Origin: Rhodamnia argentea
Taxonomy: Eukaryota > Streptophyta > Magnoliopsida > Myrtales > Myrtaceae
DNA length: 64,000 nucleotides
Direction: 5' to 3'
Assembly: GCF_020921035.1 (NCBI RefSeq)
Contig: NC_063156.1
Span: forward strand, 5,580,001-5,644,000
The position numbers and the translations under genes were made by a program. Below, one piece after another: positions 46,504-58,926 of this stretch (positions within the stretch are counted from its first letter, which is position 1; each line of letters opens with the position of its first letter). The notes beneath the pieces were generated by a model. That model worked only from the letters and a program-made list of their open reading frames with translations. It did no database searches and had not been told where the DNA came from.

Positions 46504-47118
46504 GCCCATGAGAGAAAGATGTTGGGGAACACAATGGAATCGTGGGTCGATCGGCAAGATGCACGTTTTTGGAATCTTCCGATGGTCTCCAGGTGGCAAT
46601 CGGCCATAAATTATGAAGGCCTTATAGGAAATTATTCAATTTCGTGGTTGTGTTGTGTTGTGTTGCGCCATGAAATTGGTCTCGAAGTGGAGTGTTTCCT
46701 TTGGATTTTGACCGGAGGCACCGCCCATTGACCAGTCGGATCTTGCCACGTGGTCCCGGCATGTGTTTCTTCTTCTAGCTTTGAGCCTTCCGTACTATGT
46801 GTCGGCGCTCTGTTATCCGTTTGTTAAGAGGTTTCGACACGTGCGAGGACCTTCGGAGCGAACCCGAAGCCGTGTGATAAAATGCTGTCGAAGGGCTGGA
46901 AGAAAAACCAGGTGCTTGGAAGGGCTTATTGGTCTTTTACACATCTTAGGTGCTCTTTTAGGAAATACTCCGAGTAATGCTAAGTATAATATTTATCTAT
47001 GAAGTCGGCTTATCAAGTGATTAATTCTTTAAAAAAAAAAGTGATAAATTCTTTATTTGGTACATACTTATAATTTGTCGAATCAATTAATGCATCAATC
47101 TTTGTAAAGTGCCTTTTA
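46504..47118. other. Intergenic; two CACGTG boxes, no gene seen
   Basis: CACGTG lies at 46747 and 46838. Frames such as 46763-47002 are short and show no domain. Confidence 0.4.
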
Positions 47119-47872
47119 GGCTCCATTTGTTTCGATAAAAAATATGATGTTTTTGGAAAATATTTTTCGGAAAGTCATTTTTAGATATCAAGGTGAGGCC
47201 TGAAAATGAATTGAAAAATATTTTCATCGTTTGGTAAAGAGAACCTCATTTGATTTTTTGTGTCATCGTTTGATCAGAAATTGCTGACATGAATTTGGCT
47301 ATCATACGTGGTCTAGCATGTGCTAACGTGGAAAATTTTTGTAATTTTTTTTAATATTTGACTTTTTAAATACTTTTTTTAAGCCTCATGTGGAAAATTT
47401 TTACATTTTTTTTTAAGTTTTATTTTTCAACTTCTTAATAATCTTTTAATATTTTTTTTTTTAATTCATTTCTTCCTCTACCGGTTGCCGGCCACGATGA
47501 CCTGCCACATGCGAGGGACCACGGCTGAGGCTCAAACTCGCCAAATCTAGGCAAGGCGATGAGCCATTGGCCAACAAGCTCAAGCATCACCAAATCCAAT
47601 GTGGTCAAGCTCACTCGTAGCTGGTGACCAGCAAAGAAAGAAATAAAATAATAAATAAATAAAATTATTAAAAAATTAAAAATAAAAACAAAAAGAAAGA
47701 AAGAAAAATAAGAAAAAAATAAAGGTGAAGGAGTGCATGGAGGAAAGAGGAAATCATTTTCTCCACTTTTGAATGTGCTTTTTATATTTTCGTTGACTAA
47801 TTTATGTTCTATGAATTGTCACAAAGCGAAAAATATTTTTTCAAATTATTTTCTATAAAAAAACAAATAAAA
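47119..47872. mobile_element. Foldback element of the GGCTCCATTTGTTT family
   Basis: The left end GGCTCCATTTGTTTCG and a right arm ending 'ttttctataaaaaaacaaat' enclose a GC-rich core (about 47480-47640) with 'tgaggctcaaactcgccaaatc' words, like the 18.6- and 20.4-kb members. Confidence 0.6.
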
Positions 47873-49055
47873 AGGAAGAGCAAGAGGGCATCGAGTCTCA
47901 ACTCGCTACCCATCGTCGAGGGGTCGAGGTCGCTCGCCAATAGTGGCCGTCGTCGCCACCCGGTGAAACCTCCGACTCTAGCTATGGCGACAACCTCCTT
48001 GTCCTCAAAAGAATATTCTGCTTTTCCTTTTTTTTCCCAATTTTAGCTTTTTAAATTAAATATTAGCCTTTTCTCATTTTTTTAACTAATTTAAAAAATT
48101 TGGAAAGAAAATAGTAAAAAATGCCACATATGAGGGAAAATTTAATTGAAAAATGTCATGCCAGTATTTTTCGTTACACAAACTAATAGTATTAATGGAA
48201 GGACTTGATTGCATCAATTTGATAAGTTTTAGGACTTGATTGCACTTTTTGAAAGTTTTAGGACTCAATTGTATTTTTCGTGGAGAGTTTTATGACTTCT
48301 AGCGTACTTATCCCTAGGATTAATAAGTCATTTCAAGAAGCGAACTCGACTATCCGAGGCAGATTTATTTATCCTAAGAATCACTTAATCATTCAAGCGT
48401 GAGTTCATAATATGCTTGGGAGACGGTGGAGGCAACGGAAGCGGCAAATTAGATTAGGGTGTGTTTGGATCGCGAAAATCCTTTTTTAATTTCAATTTCC
48501 AGCCGAAAATGTAAATAAAATCTACTTTCTATTTTCTAAAATAAAAGGATGTTTGAACATGTTTTGTTTCATTGTCTGTCTCTGGTTTTCCCCATTTTAA
48601 CGTTCTTTGTCCTAGATGAAGAGAGTTTCCCCTGAAAATGAAAATCACGGCGAACGTTTTAATTTTTAATGCATGGAGATGTAGAAAAAGTGACAAACAT
48701 CTCAACAATAGCATATATCAAAACGAAATTATTTCTTGATCTAAAATGATATGATGCAAATAGGATTACATTTCTTTGCAAATTGTTTCTTAAATTCGTT
48801 GAATTTGAATTTTTCCTTTTTGTTTCTCGAGTTATTTGCTTTCCCTTTTCACTATTTCTTCTCTTTTCGTGTTTTTTTTTTCCTTCCCCTTCTTTCGTCC
48901 GTGCTTCCTACTGTGTTTTCCTCGCCATGACCAAACCCCCTTCACGACGTCCGCTATTCGCAGTGGCATTGCCCATCCTCGACTCGGTGCTGGTGTGAAC
49001 CACAGCCCCGAGTTCAAGCTCGGAATTGGAAACAAAAACTTGTTTCCAAATCTTC
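47873..49055. other. Intergenic with short tandem sub-repeats
   Basis: About 48190-48310 has three rough copies of a 'ttttaggact.gattgcacttttt' unit. The remainder is AT-rich without a gene. Confidence 0.5.
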
Positions 49056-49059
49056 AAGG

Positions 49060-49690
49060 TAAATCTTGTGTCTAATACCCCAAAAAAACCTTCAAATTTA
49101 ATTCTTATCCCAATTCTATCTTTTGCCCATAAAAATATCTAATTTTAGGTGCCATCATAATTCTACCCTGAACTTTTTTTTTGTCCCATAAAAAAAATTC
49201 CAACTTCAAGTTCAGTCCCAATTCTACCCTAAATTTTTTTTTTTGTCTCATTAAAAGTTCCTAGTAAAAGATCATCAATTTTTACTTGAGCCGCCAATCT
49301 ACCTCCGTTAACCCTCCGCCAAAATCGCCATCATCGATTTTGCACTCGATCTCCGATATCTCGTTCTTAGGAATGTTCCGCCTCTCGTGGTCGGAGAGCT
49401 CGCGGTTAGGGCGCTTGAATAGTTTGCGCTTGGGAGTTCTCCATTTTTCGGTAGATTTGTGACTCAAGTAAAAGTTTGAGGTGGAAACTAAAAGAGCTTT
49501 AAGATAAAAATGGGACTAAACGGTAAAATTGAGACAAGACTAAAAGTTTGGAATTTCTCGTATAGGAAAGAAAAAAGAGAATTTAGGATTGAATTAGAAC
49601 ATAAACTAAAATTAGACGTTCTTTATGGGACAACAACAAAAAAAAAAGTTTAGGTTACAATTGAGATGGGACATAAATGGTATTGGGCTA
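49060..49690. mobile_element. Foldback element with a non-repetitive, possibly captured interior
   Basis: The arms (about 49075-49265 and 49500-49670) consist of 'tcccaattctaccctaaacttttttttt' units in opposite orientation, a relative of the 15.6-kb element. The interior (about 49270-49480) is balanced in composition and carries a 61-residue minus frame (FKRPNRELSDHERRNIPKN at its centre), unlike the interior of the 15.6-kb relative. Confidence 0.6.
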
Positions 49691-49883
49691 GCCGTTAATA
49701 TTCAAGAATAATTTGATTTCCCGAGTTTTGATTTGAGAATAAAAAAAAAATCCAAAACGGCCCCGCTTAGAGTGGAAGCGACGAAATCAGGGGGTGGGGC
49801 GAAGAAAGAGGCTGATGGGTGTGGGGCCCGAACCATCGCCAACCAACCAAAAGATTTTTTCTGCACGCCTCTCTCCGAATCCT

Positions 49884-49889
49884 TATAAA
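49884..49889 (+). promoter_or_regulatory. TATA box of the ERF053/054-like gene
   Basis: TATAAA in a CT-rich promoter, followed by a pyrimidine-rich leader; about 575 bp upstream of the ATG, implying a long 5' UTR. Confidence 0.6.
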
Positions 49890-50113
49890 CCCCCTCCCTC
49901 CCCCCCCTCGCCCCGCATCACGCTCATAGACCCTCCCCTGTTTTTCACGCTCGCTCTCTCCGGCGCTCTCCTCCGTCTCGCGAGAATTCCATCTCCGCAC
50001 GGCATCGCCAAGACGCCCCGCCCCGCGCCGCAGCATCAGCACCCGATCTTTGTTCTTCTGCCAGCCTTCGCCGCTCTCTCTGTGTGCGTGTGTGTGTGTG
50101 TGTGAGATTTGAG

Positions 50114-50173
50114 ATGGGTCGTTGTTTTTCTAGAAAGGACGCTCATGGAATCCGATTCTGTTTTTTGGGTTGA
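50114..50173 (+). promoter_or_regulatory. Upstream ORF in the long 5' leader of the ERF gene
   Basis: A 19-codon ORF (ATG at 50114, TGA at 50171) follows a (TG)n tract at about 50086-50104. It would lie in the leader if transcription starts after the TATA box and no 5' UTR intron removes it. A strong pyrimidine tract and CAG at about 50385-50401 could be such an intron's acceptor. Confidence 0.35.
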
Positions 50174-50462
50174 TCGGATTTGCCACTGAAATCCACTCCA
50201 GGATTCTGAATTTCGGTCTCCGGTTTTTTATTTTTGACCGAATTTCGGATCTGGGTTTCGATTTTCCTTGATTCTTTTCGCTCTGATTTCGGCGTGCATT
50301 TGATCCGAATCTTTCTTCTTCTTCTTCTTCTTCTTTTTCTTTTCGACCCATTTGTGCAAACAAGGAATCCGTTTTTTCTCTTTTTTTTTTTTTTTTTCCA
50401 GCTTTACTTTGTTACTTAAAGCTTGAGAGAGCGGGAGCTGGTGATTTTCATCGGGTTTCACG

Positions 50463-51890
50463 ATGGCTGCGGCGAAGAACACTGGCAAATCGACAAGGGG
50501 TGTTGACGAGACTCGGCCGACGACGGAGATGGAGACGGGCCAAAGAGACTACGATTTCAACTTGGAGAGCCGACAGTGGAGGCCTGTATTTGGAGAAGCT
50601 TCCGCGTCGAATAGACCTCTCAAGAAGATCCGAAGCCCGGAGAGGCAAGCGAGCTTCCAGTTATCGTCGTCTTCTTCCACCCCTCAAAATCAAACACCTT
50701 TCACCACCATGCCTTCCTCTGTTCCTCCCACCACTTCGGCCCCATCGCTCACTCTCTCCCCCATCGCTCCTTCGTCTTCGCACAACTCTCCGAGGTTGAT
50801 CTTTCCTTTTGCTCTGGATGCACCCCAACATCACGGGCAGTTCCAGCAGCAGCTTGGGACTGTGCCGTTTCACGCGTTTCGGCCGGCGCTCCAACTCCAG
50901 CCTCCGCAGAATCAGGGGCAGCAGCAGCAGCAGCAGCAGATGATATCTTTTGCGTCTCAGCAGCAGCAGCAGCAGCAGCTGAGCCTTAATCATCCGCTGT
51001 ACAATTTCGCAGGTGACCTGTCCCCATTGCAGCAGCAGCAGAGGCTGTTGCAGTACTGGAGTGACGCGCTGAATCTCAGCCCGAGGGGGAGGATGATGAT
51101 GATGAATCGGTTGGGGCCCGACGGTAGGCCGATCTTCCGGCCTCCGCAGCCGATAAACACAACCAAGCTCTATCGGGGAGTGAGGCAGCGGCATTGGGGC
51201 AAGTGGGTTGCAGAGATTCGCTTGCCGAGGAACCGAACCAGACTCTGGCTCGGAACCTTCGACACAGCTGAGGATGCAGCCCTGGCCTATGACCGCGAGG
51301 CATACAAGCTCCGAGGAGAGAATGCCAGGCTCAATTTCCCCGAGCTTTTCCTCAACAAGGACAAGGCTGCGGAATCCGCTGGCCCGAGCTCATCATCTTC
51401 GTCACCCCCCAGTGATGAAAACGCGATCACTCACCAATACATGAAGACTTCTCCGCAAGCCTCAGAAGGAACGGCCCTGCAGGACTCGTCTATGGACTTG
51501 ATGGCCTCACCGCCTCAAGAAACCAATCCCGATGGGGAGTCGGGAATAGGACCGAGTGAGGTCACGGCTAGTGAAGTGGTTCAAGGGGCCGCGGGAAGTA
51601 GCTTTGCAGGGGAAGGAGGTTCCTTCTCGCAGGAAATGGAGTGGAGGGAAATGGCGGAGGCTTGGTGCAATGCGATGCCGGCCGGTTGGGGACCAGGCAG
51701 TCCAGTATGGGATGATTTGGATGCAACCGGCAATATTCTGCTGCAATCACAGCTTCCTTTTGGCCGCGCAAATGAGCAGGAGTTCGATGAGAATAATGTC
51801 CAGAGGCAGCAGGAAAATTTCGGTCCAGCTTCATCATCATCATCATCTTCTTGCCCCATGAAGCCCTTCTTTTGGAAGGATCAGGATTGA
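50463..51890 (+). CDS. ERF053-like: AP2/ERF transcription factor, ERF053/ERF054 type (DREB subgroup A-6)
   Basis: Intronless, 475 residues. One AP2 domain at about 237-296 starts [17 protein letters not shown], with [16 protein letters not shown] and NFPELF at its end. The two specificity positions are Val (after GKW) and Leu (in IRLP), as in the RAP2.4/ERF053 group. The N-terminal [12 protein letters not shown] stretch (about 48-59) is typical of ERF053/054 by recall. Poly-Gln runs (CAG repeats near 50920-51045) and Ser-rich acidic regions likely serve activation. It is a nuclear protein expected to bind DRE/GCC-type elements and take part in drought or salt responses. The opposite-strand and out-of-frame ORFs here are shadows. 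It ends FFWKDQD before TGA at 51890. Confidence 0.95.
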   Translation: MAAAKNTGKSTRGVDETRPTTEMETGQRDYDFNLESRQWRPVFGEASASNRPLKKIRSPERQASFQLSSSSSTPQNQTPFTTMPSSVPPTTSAPSLTLSPIAPSSSHNSPRLIFPFALDAPQHHGQFQQQLGTVPFHAFRPALQLQPPQNQGQQQQQQQMISFASQQQQQQQLSLNHPLYNFAGDLSPLQQQQRLLQYWSDALNLSPRGRMMMMNRLGPDGRPIFRPPQPINTTKLYRGVRQRHWGKWVAEIRLPRNRTRLWLGTFDTAEDAALAYDREAYKLRGENARLNFPELFLNKDKAAESAGPSSSSSSPPSDENAITHQYMKTSPQASEGTALQDSSMDLMASPPQETNPDGESGIGPSEVTASEVVQGAAGSSFAGEGGSFSQEMEWREMAEAWCNAMPAGWGPGSPVWDDLDATGNILLQSQLPFGRANEQEFDENNVQRQQENFGPASSSSSSSCPMKPFFWKDQD

Positions 51891-52760
51891 GGCTTCATCA
51901 GCATTTCCCCAAGAATCTCTCTCTCTCTCTCTCTCTCTCAAAAGTTCTTCCTTGGGTTCATTTCTTCACAATCACCTCATATTGCTCCAGGGTTGAAAAC
52001 TTTTTCTGAAACCAACCTTCTGATTTTCAAAAAGCTCCTGTTTTCTTATCCACCACATAAATGGTCAGGACTCCAGTGTCCTCAGGTTCAGAAACTCTTC
52101 TTGCTGGTTGCAGATATTCCAAAAAGCAATCCAGCACATTTTTTCAAGAAAACTTCCAAAGCTTCTCCATTTCGCATCTGCTTCCCTTTTCCTCCCTGGT
52201 TTAGATGCCTAGAATCTTCTGGATTCGGCTTCATCCACGGATTTTTCACTCCTGGAATTCCCAGATGAACAAGGGGCTGCATATTTTTTAAAAGCCTTTC
52301 TACAGAGAAGTGGGACAAAAGAGGAGGAGGCCATTTGATCCCCAGTAGTTGTCACAGCAGTTTGTCCATGTAGGGGTTGTGACTTGTGGTTTTACTTGCC
52401 TGTGTCTTTTAGTTTAGTTTGTTCTGGGTACTTAGTCTTATGATTATTCAGGTTGGTAGTAGCTGTAGAGTCTGTAGATCACATCTTTCATGGTGGGCCT
52501 GCGTTGAGGGAGACGGTTTGGTGATCTCCTTCTCGATTGGTCCGTCCATCACCAGCTATGTTTTTGTGCTGGGATGGAGTCATTGTAGCTTTCGTGATCA
52601 TCTCATGTCCCGTTTTAATCATTAGTAGACAACTGATGGACCATATCAGAAACACTATCTTTGTTTTGTTGTTTCATTCTGCTACTACTACTGATTGGCG
52701 AGCTTATCATCGCTGTTGGCTAAGTCGTAGGCAGCTTAGTTAGTGCTCGAGATGCTTCTG
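51891..52760 (+). other. Probable 3' UTR of the ERF gene
   Basis: A (CT)n tract (about 51919-51940) follows the stop. T-rich sequence with no domain-bearing frame continues to about 52740. The UTR end is not fixed. Confidence 0.35.
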
Positions 52761-55700
52761 AGGCATGTTGTTAGCACTCAAACATTGCGTCCATGTTCGA
52801 CTAACAGTGCAGAGCCCGAAAAGCGAGCCACATAATACTTCAAGTGCTAATAATCATCGTCGCTCCAGGACATAATTCAGAGCAAAGAAATGTTAAAACG
52901 CTAGATACACTAAGATTGATCTACAAAATAAGCACAATTATGTGAACGAGTCTTAGCATGTCTAGATAAGTTGCCGCAAAGCCCGCGTAATATGCAATAA
53001 TCTCCTAGTATCTCAGAGCAGTTTCTTTAATCTACTGCTGAATTTCCTGAAAGAACATTAGGATTCTTGACAATGTTCAATAATAACGATCACTCCGGTT
53101 CCCTAGAATTTTGCCATGTTCAAAGGTGCACGACTTGGAAGTAGTTCCAATCACACAAGAAGCATCTTCCCCACAAAAATTGTCGTTTATATCGCGAGGT
53201 ACGTCTTCGCGGAAGCATATCCTAAGAGATTTAAAGCAGCATGAAGATTACCCACTTTATGCTTCATGCAATAGCCATGGAAATTGCCAAACACCTTACC
53301 CCCTAGGAATCAAACTGAAAGTTCCTACTTTTCTTTCCCCCACAGGAAGAGAGATATCTCTATTAGCAAAACCCACCAATTCAGGAATATTCTGTGACAT
53401 GTGCAACCTGAAAATTCTATTAACCAAGAGAGCCGAACACTAACAACTACTGAAAAGAGCTTGAATTAACTACTGTATAAAGACCTTGGAGATAAGTCAC
53501 TGACGGGGAGACGATAGAGAAAGGTGGGACCGGAGGCCGCCGGCCCATGACATCATGCACATTTCTTATTCGTGACGGCACGATAACGATGAACTTCTGT
53601 TGAGGAAATGATATTGCTACAAAATGATGAAGAAAGTCAATTAAAATAAGTCAAGAGTAAAGTAATGTCATGAGGATGGATTCAATAAAAAAAAGGGGGA
53701 AGTATCTTGGAATCATGGCGAGGCAACTTTGGAGTAGCGTGTGTTTGAGGGATGCTCCCTTTAAAATAAATCCCACACTGAAGTCAGAAGGTGGTTTTCG
53801 CTTGGCATTATGCTTTCGATAGTTGACAATGGACGAGAAGAAAGTTGACTGGGTAGGCCATTGGAGTCTTGCCTTGAAAAATCGAATTCCCTAGTGACGG
53901 ACAACTCCGGACATGGTGGAGGGGGCATGAACACCAAACTGAATACATCAGCTCACATCACGCAAATAATATCTTTCTCCTGTGGATTTTTGGCCTTTTT
54001 AGCTCATGGAGAATCCAACAATATACAATCATAGGGAAAGAACCAGGAAACTCCCCAGCCAGAGGAGGGAGACTATTTAGCATAGTCCAATGGATACTGG
54101 GAAATAAAAAGAGTCGAGGAATTACGCAAGAATATGTACCCTAGAAATTGGCCAAAAACAATCACAGCAGAATACCCAAGTGGGACTAGTTAATCTTTGG
54201 ACATATATTTAACCATTATCATGCAAACACGACTTGACACCATATGTTGACCCTTCTCCAAATTCATGAAGGGCTTCGTCGTAACTTTACAGGTGTTTCA
54301 GATAATTTTGATCAACCAGAGAGATAAGAAGCATTGTTCAGCCATTGGGAACAAACTTCCTATTAAGAAGCAGCATGAAAAACTTTCTTTTCACGAGCCA
54401 GATTTCCTCATTCACGCTCAAAGAGTCAAGTCGATCTACCTAATGACTTTGACAGAGATGGAAAGAGATACTTTGAGTTGGAAAGAAGTGAAAGTTCTTC
54501 TGTATTCACGTGTTTGAGCAATTCCGCCAGGATCACCCACTCCATTATCTGTATTACCATGCAAGTTGGTTTCATTGTGAATATACCAGCACATCCTGCA
54601 GCCTGCTCTAACTTTTACCATTTGTCCAATCTCCAACTGCTACGCCACAGAAACGTGAATCTCCATCCTGAAGTGTCATACTGCCCAAAATACTCCCCGC
54701 AGCCACCCTCTCATTCAACTCTCGCCCACCAAACATCCATCCTCTATGAGCCCCTCTTTGTTTGGCTCTCTCAATGAAATCGAGCCTACACGGGCATCAC
54801 AAAGCAGAGCAAATACACAATTAAGCTCACTCGATCATCACAAATCTACTTTCGTTAGAAATGCAGCCATTAAGTCATTCTGATCTGTTTAAGTTGTTCC
54901 ATTCAAGTCATACTCAGAAACGATGATAGACCAATCATTTCAAAATTTCAAGGTAAAAAAGCGACAGTTTACCATACAAAAAAAATCCGGGTTAAGAAAA
55001 AGAAAAGGGAAAAGAAGACAGACTTCAAAACCAGTAGATGACATTGGTGAAACTGGTCACAATAAGCAAGAGCGAATGTCCTGAATTCTCTGGGAATATT
55101 ATCTGAAGCCACTTTGCCCAGAGGATAATCATGAATAAACCAGGCAACAGGTTTCAACCTTCCCGAAATTTTTTATCTCAAATAATGTAAAAACTAGCAA
55201 CTCAGCAGTTACATGATAAAAGCAGAATCTACCACAAGGCACAACTGAGCATAATTATCTCTTACAACTTGCTTTTCCTCATAAAGGCTGAATCTACCAC
55301 AAGGCCATCAACATGTCTCAGCTTGAGTTTCAAGTTTAGAGCTTGAGCAGCTCGTTGGTTGCCCTAATGAAATAATACTGTAATGCAATAGAGCTGTAAT
55401 ATCTATTGACTGGTTGGTTTAAGTATTGTAGAACCTATTACACTGTCGGGTTCTATGAGTGACATATCAAAAGGGAGGGAATACCACTAGAATTTCCAAA
55501 AGAACCCTAAAATCAAAACTGGAGGTAATATAATAATTATCATTTTAATAGCCAGTAACAATTTTTGAATTTAATACCCCACATATATGATTAGATATAG
55601 AATACATCATATCAAAAGACCATCTATATTTTCATAGCCCCTTCATGATTCTAATCAAAAGTTAAGCGCATTAATTGTGATAATATTCAAATAAATACCA

Positions 55701-57953
55701 TACCTTCGCTAGCGATTCATGAGCCTAATTCACCATATATATTAATTATTATCAAGATCTTATATTTAGCATATAGATTACCATCTATTATTAAATGGCT
55801 AATTTACAATTATGATTTAAGTCTAATCATATAACCTATAATTATAGTCAAATGAATGTTTTTTGTCACATAATTAACAGTATGTTGAGAAAATATTATA
55901 TAACAGTTTGACCAATGGATTACTATGCTTGGAAATTATGATAATCATATAAAAAAGATGATCTTTATATCATGAAAATTTAGATAGTCGTATAACATAG
56001 TAAACCTAGAAGCAACTGCTAATTATCATCTAATGGATATTATCAGTGCAGACATGATACAAACATTAATAGAGAGTTGATGAACAGTGACTACTCTATC
56101 ATTGGAATAGCTGTGATAGCCATTCAGCAAAATGTGCAGGAAGTTCTCCGCTGCAATACATGGCTTTACTGGCCAAATCTTTTTCTGCCTGTTGTTCTCC
56201 ATGTTGTCCTCAAGACTTTCCACCCACCCACTCTACTACACCCTCGCTTAACAGGCAAGCTGTTGCCTGGTCCACTGATGTATGTAGAACAGCTATACAT
56301 ACATAGGTATCGATACACCGCCAGCCAACATATATCCCCTTCTCGCCTTATCCGAACGACGTAGATGAAATCACCACCTTTAATTATTCTCTGTCAAACT
56401 CCATTCAACAGCTACTTCCACACACATGGCAATCAAGGTAAGCCGTCTTTGCACTTGTTCCTGACATCCTCAGTCCCTCAGCAGTTGGATTTACATGTGC
56501 AGCATATTACCATTAACATATAATCATAAATACACAGAAAGCAAGGCAGCATTCGTTTCATGTGCACAGAATAGACATTGCAGGCCTGGTGATTTCTACC
56601 ATAAAGTAACATTGAAGACCAAGAATCCCCCGCTTTACCTCGTCACCATTCTATTTTTTTCCTCTTTTTTGGGTCGAACGCCATTCTATTTGACAACTAC
56701 CCACAAAGGTCAGCAATCAATGACAATCAACATGATCCACATCTTTCTTCAATTTCTTGTCACCTGATTCATCCAAGAGTATTGTTCCTGACAGGCTTGT
56801 GCACCTCTCTGTGACCCTTTCCTCCACCCAATATCCTCAAACTTAATGGAAAATACACAGATAAAAGACAACATACAGAGATATTCTATCAGTAAAGGTG
56901 CCATGATCCAATTTCCATATCGCAGCAGCACGAATAGAGGTCAAATTAGTTTAAGATGGATGAGATCATGGAGATGTCACAACAGAAGCATGAGCAGAGG
57001 GGAGGCAGTACTTAGAAGTAGTTTATGCCTCAACATTAGATTTCATAGTGAGCAAGTTCCTATCTAATGTTTGACAAAAAGAAAAAAAGTTCCTGACTAA
57101 AGGAAAAAAATCTCCTCCTCCGGGCGCAGTTCTGCGTAGCTACAATAAAACCATTGATGCAGAGATATCTGTAAACTAAGGCAACATGAGCTGCAGGTGA
57201 CCTAACTCTCTAAACTGTCATTAGAACCTATCGAGTAGAAATGTAACTAAAGACTGATTTCATTGATGAATCTTCAATCGAGAAGAGTTGCATACAGACC
57301 TGTCTAATTTATTGTGCTACAGGTACTTCTTTCTTTTTTCACATTACGTCTGTACAGAAATCGCTCATATCAATCCCTACAACAGACTACTTATCCTCAA
57401 CTTTTCCAGGAAAAGTTCATCAGCAAGTTACGAATGATAGTTCCAGTCACATGGGTTCAAAATTTCAACCTAGTCAGATTGATGCTCAGTTGCTCACCAT
57501 GTTTCTTAAAGCGAAAAACTGATGACCAGCATGAAGAACATAAAGCTGGTAAAAAATAAGGCAACACAAATTTTAGCATGAATAATGATATCGAAAAGCT
57601 GATCATACAAATGTGAGCATAAACCTCATCTTCTTCCTTAAGAAAAGGAGAGGCTTTACAAGTAAAGAACCCAGGAATAAATCAATTGTATAGGTGATCA
57701 CATCAAATTATGTTGTCCCACTTTAGTGAAGCCTGTCCAGCTTCATCAGCACACACAGAGTCCACACAACCAAGATGGAGCTCACATTAACCAAAAGTGC
57801 TTAAAGTCGGGAAATGCCATGGGTATATCCTGGGTATATCCTGTTTCTGAGGGTTTTAGATATCACGAATGTTTTAGATCTTTTAAAGAAGTAAACATCC
57901 CACCCCTATTCATTTCATAATGAGAAGACACAGGCACTGAGTATGTGATGGCA
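52761..57953. other. Intergenic, no confident gene
   Basis: About 5 kb with short frames only. 55500-56030 is very AT-rich. Parts of 53100-54800 and 56080-57560 have balanced composition and could be non-coding transcript or lost exons, but I found no domain, splice-consistent chain or repeat boundary. Confidence 0.4.
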
Positions 57954-58061
57954 TTACAGCTGAATTTCCTCACTGAATGGATCAGCTATAAACATCATAG
58001 AGTGCCCTCGTGCCTTGTTGTACGGTGTCATATTCTCTTCAGGATCCCGACCTCTATAACC
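57954..58061 (-). other. Orphan exon-like open frame (protein C-terminus), unidentified
   Basis: After a possible acceptor (TTTTCAAAG|GGT) with a CTGAC branch-like word upstream, the minus strand reads 35 codons to TAA. They contain GRDPEENMTPYNKARGHSMM and end ADPFSEEIQL, strikingly protein-like with no repeats. Only about 870 bp separate it from the end of STA1, and I could not chain a convincing upstream exon. It may be the last exon of a small gene, a gene fragment or chance. Confidence 0.3.
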
Positions 58062-58340
58062 CTTTGAAAAGTAGCATCTTTAAGTGTAATGAAGGGTGTC
58101 AGATAGTGCTATAGGTCTCCTCTACATCTATTACGCATTCATTCTGATAATATGAAAATCCTTCAGCACTAACCTGAGAGTCCAACCAAACTTTAACTTA
58201 CAAAATTCAGCCATTAAATTCAAACGGATTTGTATGATTTTCCCTCTGCCAAAACTATCGCTTAGATTCTATTCATGCAGAGAAAAACCTCTTAACTGTC
58301 TTCCCTTGTTCCTCTGCTGTGGTCTATTAAGCTGAGAATT

Positions 58341-58374
58341 TTACCGTACGTGAGATTTTCACCTCATACGGCTC
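58341..58374 (-). ncRNA. Group II intron domain V-like 34-mer (possible organelle-derived insert)
   Basis: The minus strand reads GAGCCGTATGAGGTGAAAAT and continues CTCACGTACGGT. This matches the 34-nt domain V consensus of plant organelle group II introns, including the AGC catalytic triad, the GAAA loop and the CCGTA/TACGG stem. The last two bases (AA for the usual TC) break the base of the helix. The flanks up to about 58500 may be part of the same insert. It suggests a decayed plastid or mitochondrial fragment in the nucleus. Confidence 0.6.
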
Positions 58375-58926
58375 CTCCCTTATGTGCATAATGAGAATAA
58401 TCCATGGAATCAAAAAAGATTGAAATATTCTCATTATTGACTGAGCAGGGCTGGTGTTTTTACAAGAAATCTCTAGCCAACCTTCTTGCAAAAGATCTTC
58501 TTTAACATCAAATGGGTTGATACTAGATAAAAAAAATTGATAATTTCAACAATTTCTTCGTCCCCCACGCCCCTAAGTAGTTAAATTTAAAATGCAAAAA
58601 CCACAAGAACTAAGTTTCTCAGCCAATTTCCATTCGATGCAGCTCTCAGAGAGAGCAAGTATTGGCTATGACAATAAGATCATAGAAATGTCAAAGACAA
58701 CAAACCAAAATGTAGTCATCACCGGACAACAATCAACTATGAAATATAACATGTCTTGTCATATAATGGATCCAGATTCCAGACAACATTCTCTTCCAAT
58801 TTCTAATAAATAGGAAAAGAAAACGAGCAAAACAGCAAGTTTCTGACTAAATAAGTGCTTAAGGTACCAGGAGAGTTCACTACAATCCAACTAGAGGAAC
58901 AAGGCAATATGACAATCTTACAGGAA

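Noticed and set aside
46213..46599. 128-codon minus-strand frame
   Set aside because: It spans the border of a solo LTR defined by a perfect target duplication, so it is not a gene.
50661..51859. Large antisense and alternate-frame ORFs over the ERF gene
   Set aside because: Shadow frames of CAG and Ser-codon repeats in the real coding sequence.
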